NCBI GenBank assembly: GCA_000433775.1
Contig: HF998468.1
Span: 73,671 to 79,458, forward strand
Length of the DNA: 5,788 nucleotides
Origin: Corallococcus sp. CAG:1435
GTDB lineage: Bacteria > Bacillota > Clostridia > Christensenellales > CAG-314
Direction: 5' to 3'
The notes under the pieces are model-generated. The model ran no database searches. It was given only the letters and a program-made list of their open reading frames with translations, and was not told the origin of the DNA. The stretch's first letter is position 1; each line of letters opens with the position of its first letter. Below, in pieces: positions 5,788 to 5,788 of this stretch. The translations under genes were made by a program, and so were the position numbers.

Positions 5788-5788
5788 T

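Overview
The window looks like chromosomal DNA from a Gram-positive-type bacterium, most likely an uncultured clostridial member of the Bacillota. Evidence: strong AGGAGG-type ribosome binding sites, textbook sigma-A promoters (TTGACT-17-TATTAT, TTGACT-17-TAGAAT), a KtrAB potassium system, and a zinc-ribbon L31 protein. The phylum is an inference; nothing here fixes genus or species.

Layout from left to right. (1) 2-433, plus strand: the C-terminal third of a TrkH potassium transporter, cut by the window edge and followed by an intrinsic terminator. (2) 434-1104: a gene-free gap holding a degenerate ~28-bp tandem repeat, two copies of a 55-bp palindromic element, and a bidirectional terminator. 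(3) 3132-1105, minus strand: a two-gene potassium operon, ktrB then ktrA, with a clear promoter at 3210-3182. (4) 3133-3849: a gap with a 2.7-unit array of a ~175-bp repeat, including a perfect 138-bp duplication, and the nagA promoter. (5) 3850-4935, plus strand: nagA, N-acetylglucosamine-6-phosphate deacetylase, single-gene unit. (6) 4936-5531: a gap with a probable nagA terminator, a direct repeat (102 bp identical, 145 bp apart) that folds into a hairpin, and the rpmE promoter. (7) 5532-5744: rpmE (ribosomal protein L31), closed by a perfect 11-bp-stem terminator at the right edge.

How the genes relate. Two different K+ uptake channels of one superfamily (a TrkH-type and a KtrB-type) lie tail to tail. 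Each belongs to its own transcription unit, so they can be controlled separately. KtrA is the cytoplasmic nucleotide-binding ring that gates KtrB. nagA feeds amino-sugar recycling or catabolism, and rpmE is ribosomal; neither is visibly linked to potassium transport.

The genes are ordinary. The unusual content is in the gaps: each of the three large gaps carries its own repeat family. All three share the word TTGCAGT, which I count nine times on the plus strand, only in gaps and never in a gene. I saw no CRISPR array, insertion sequence, tRNA, rRNA or phage gene. The repeats are the only candidates for something undescribed, and their function cannot be read from one window.
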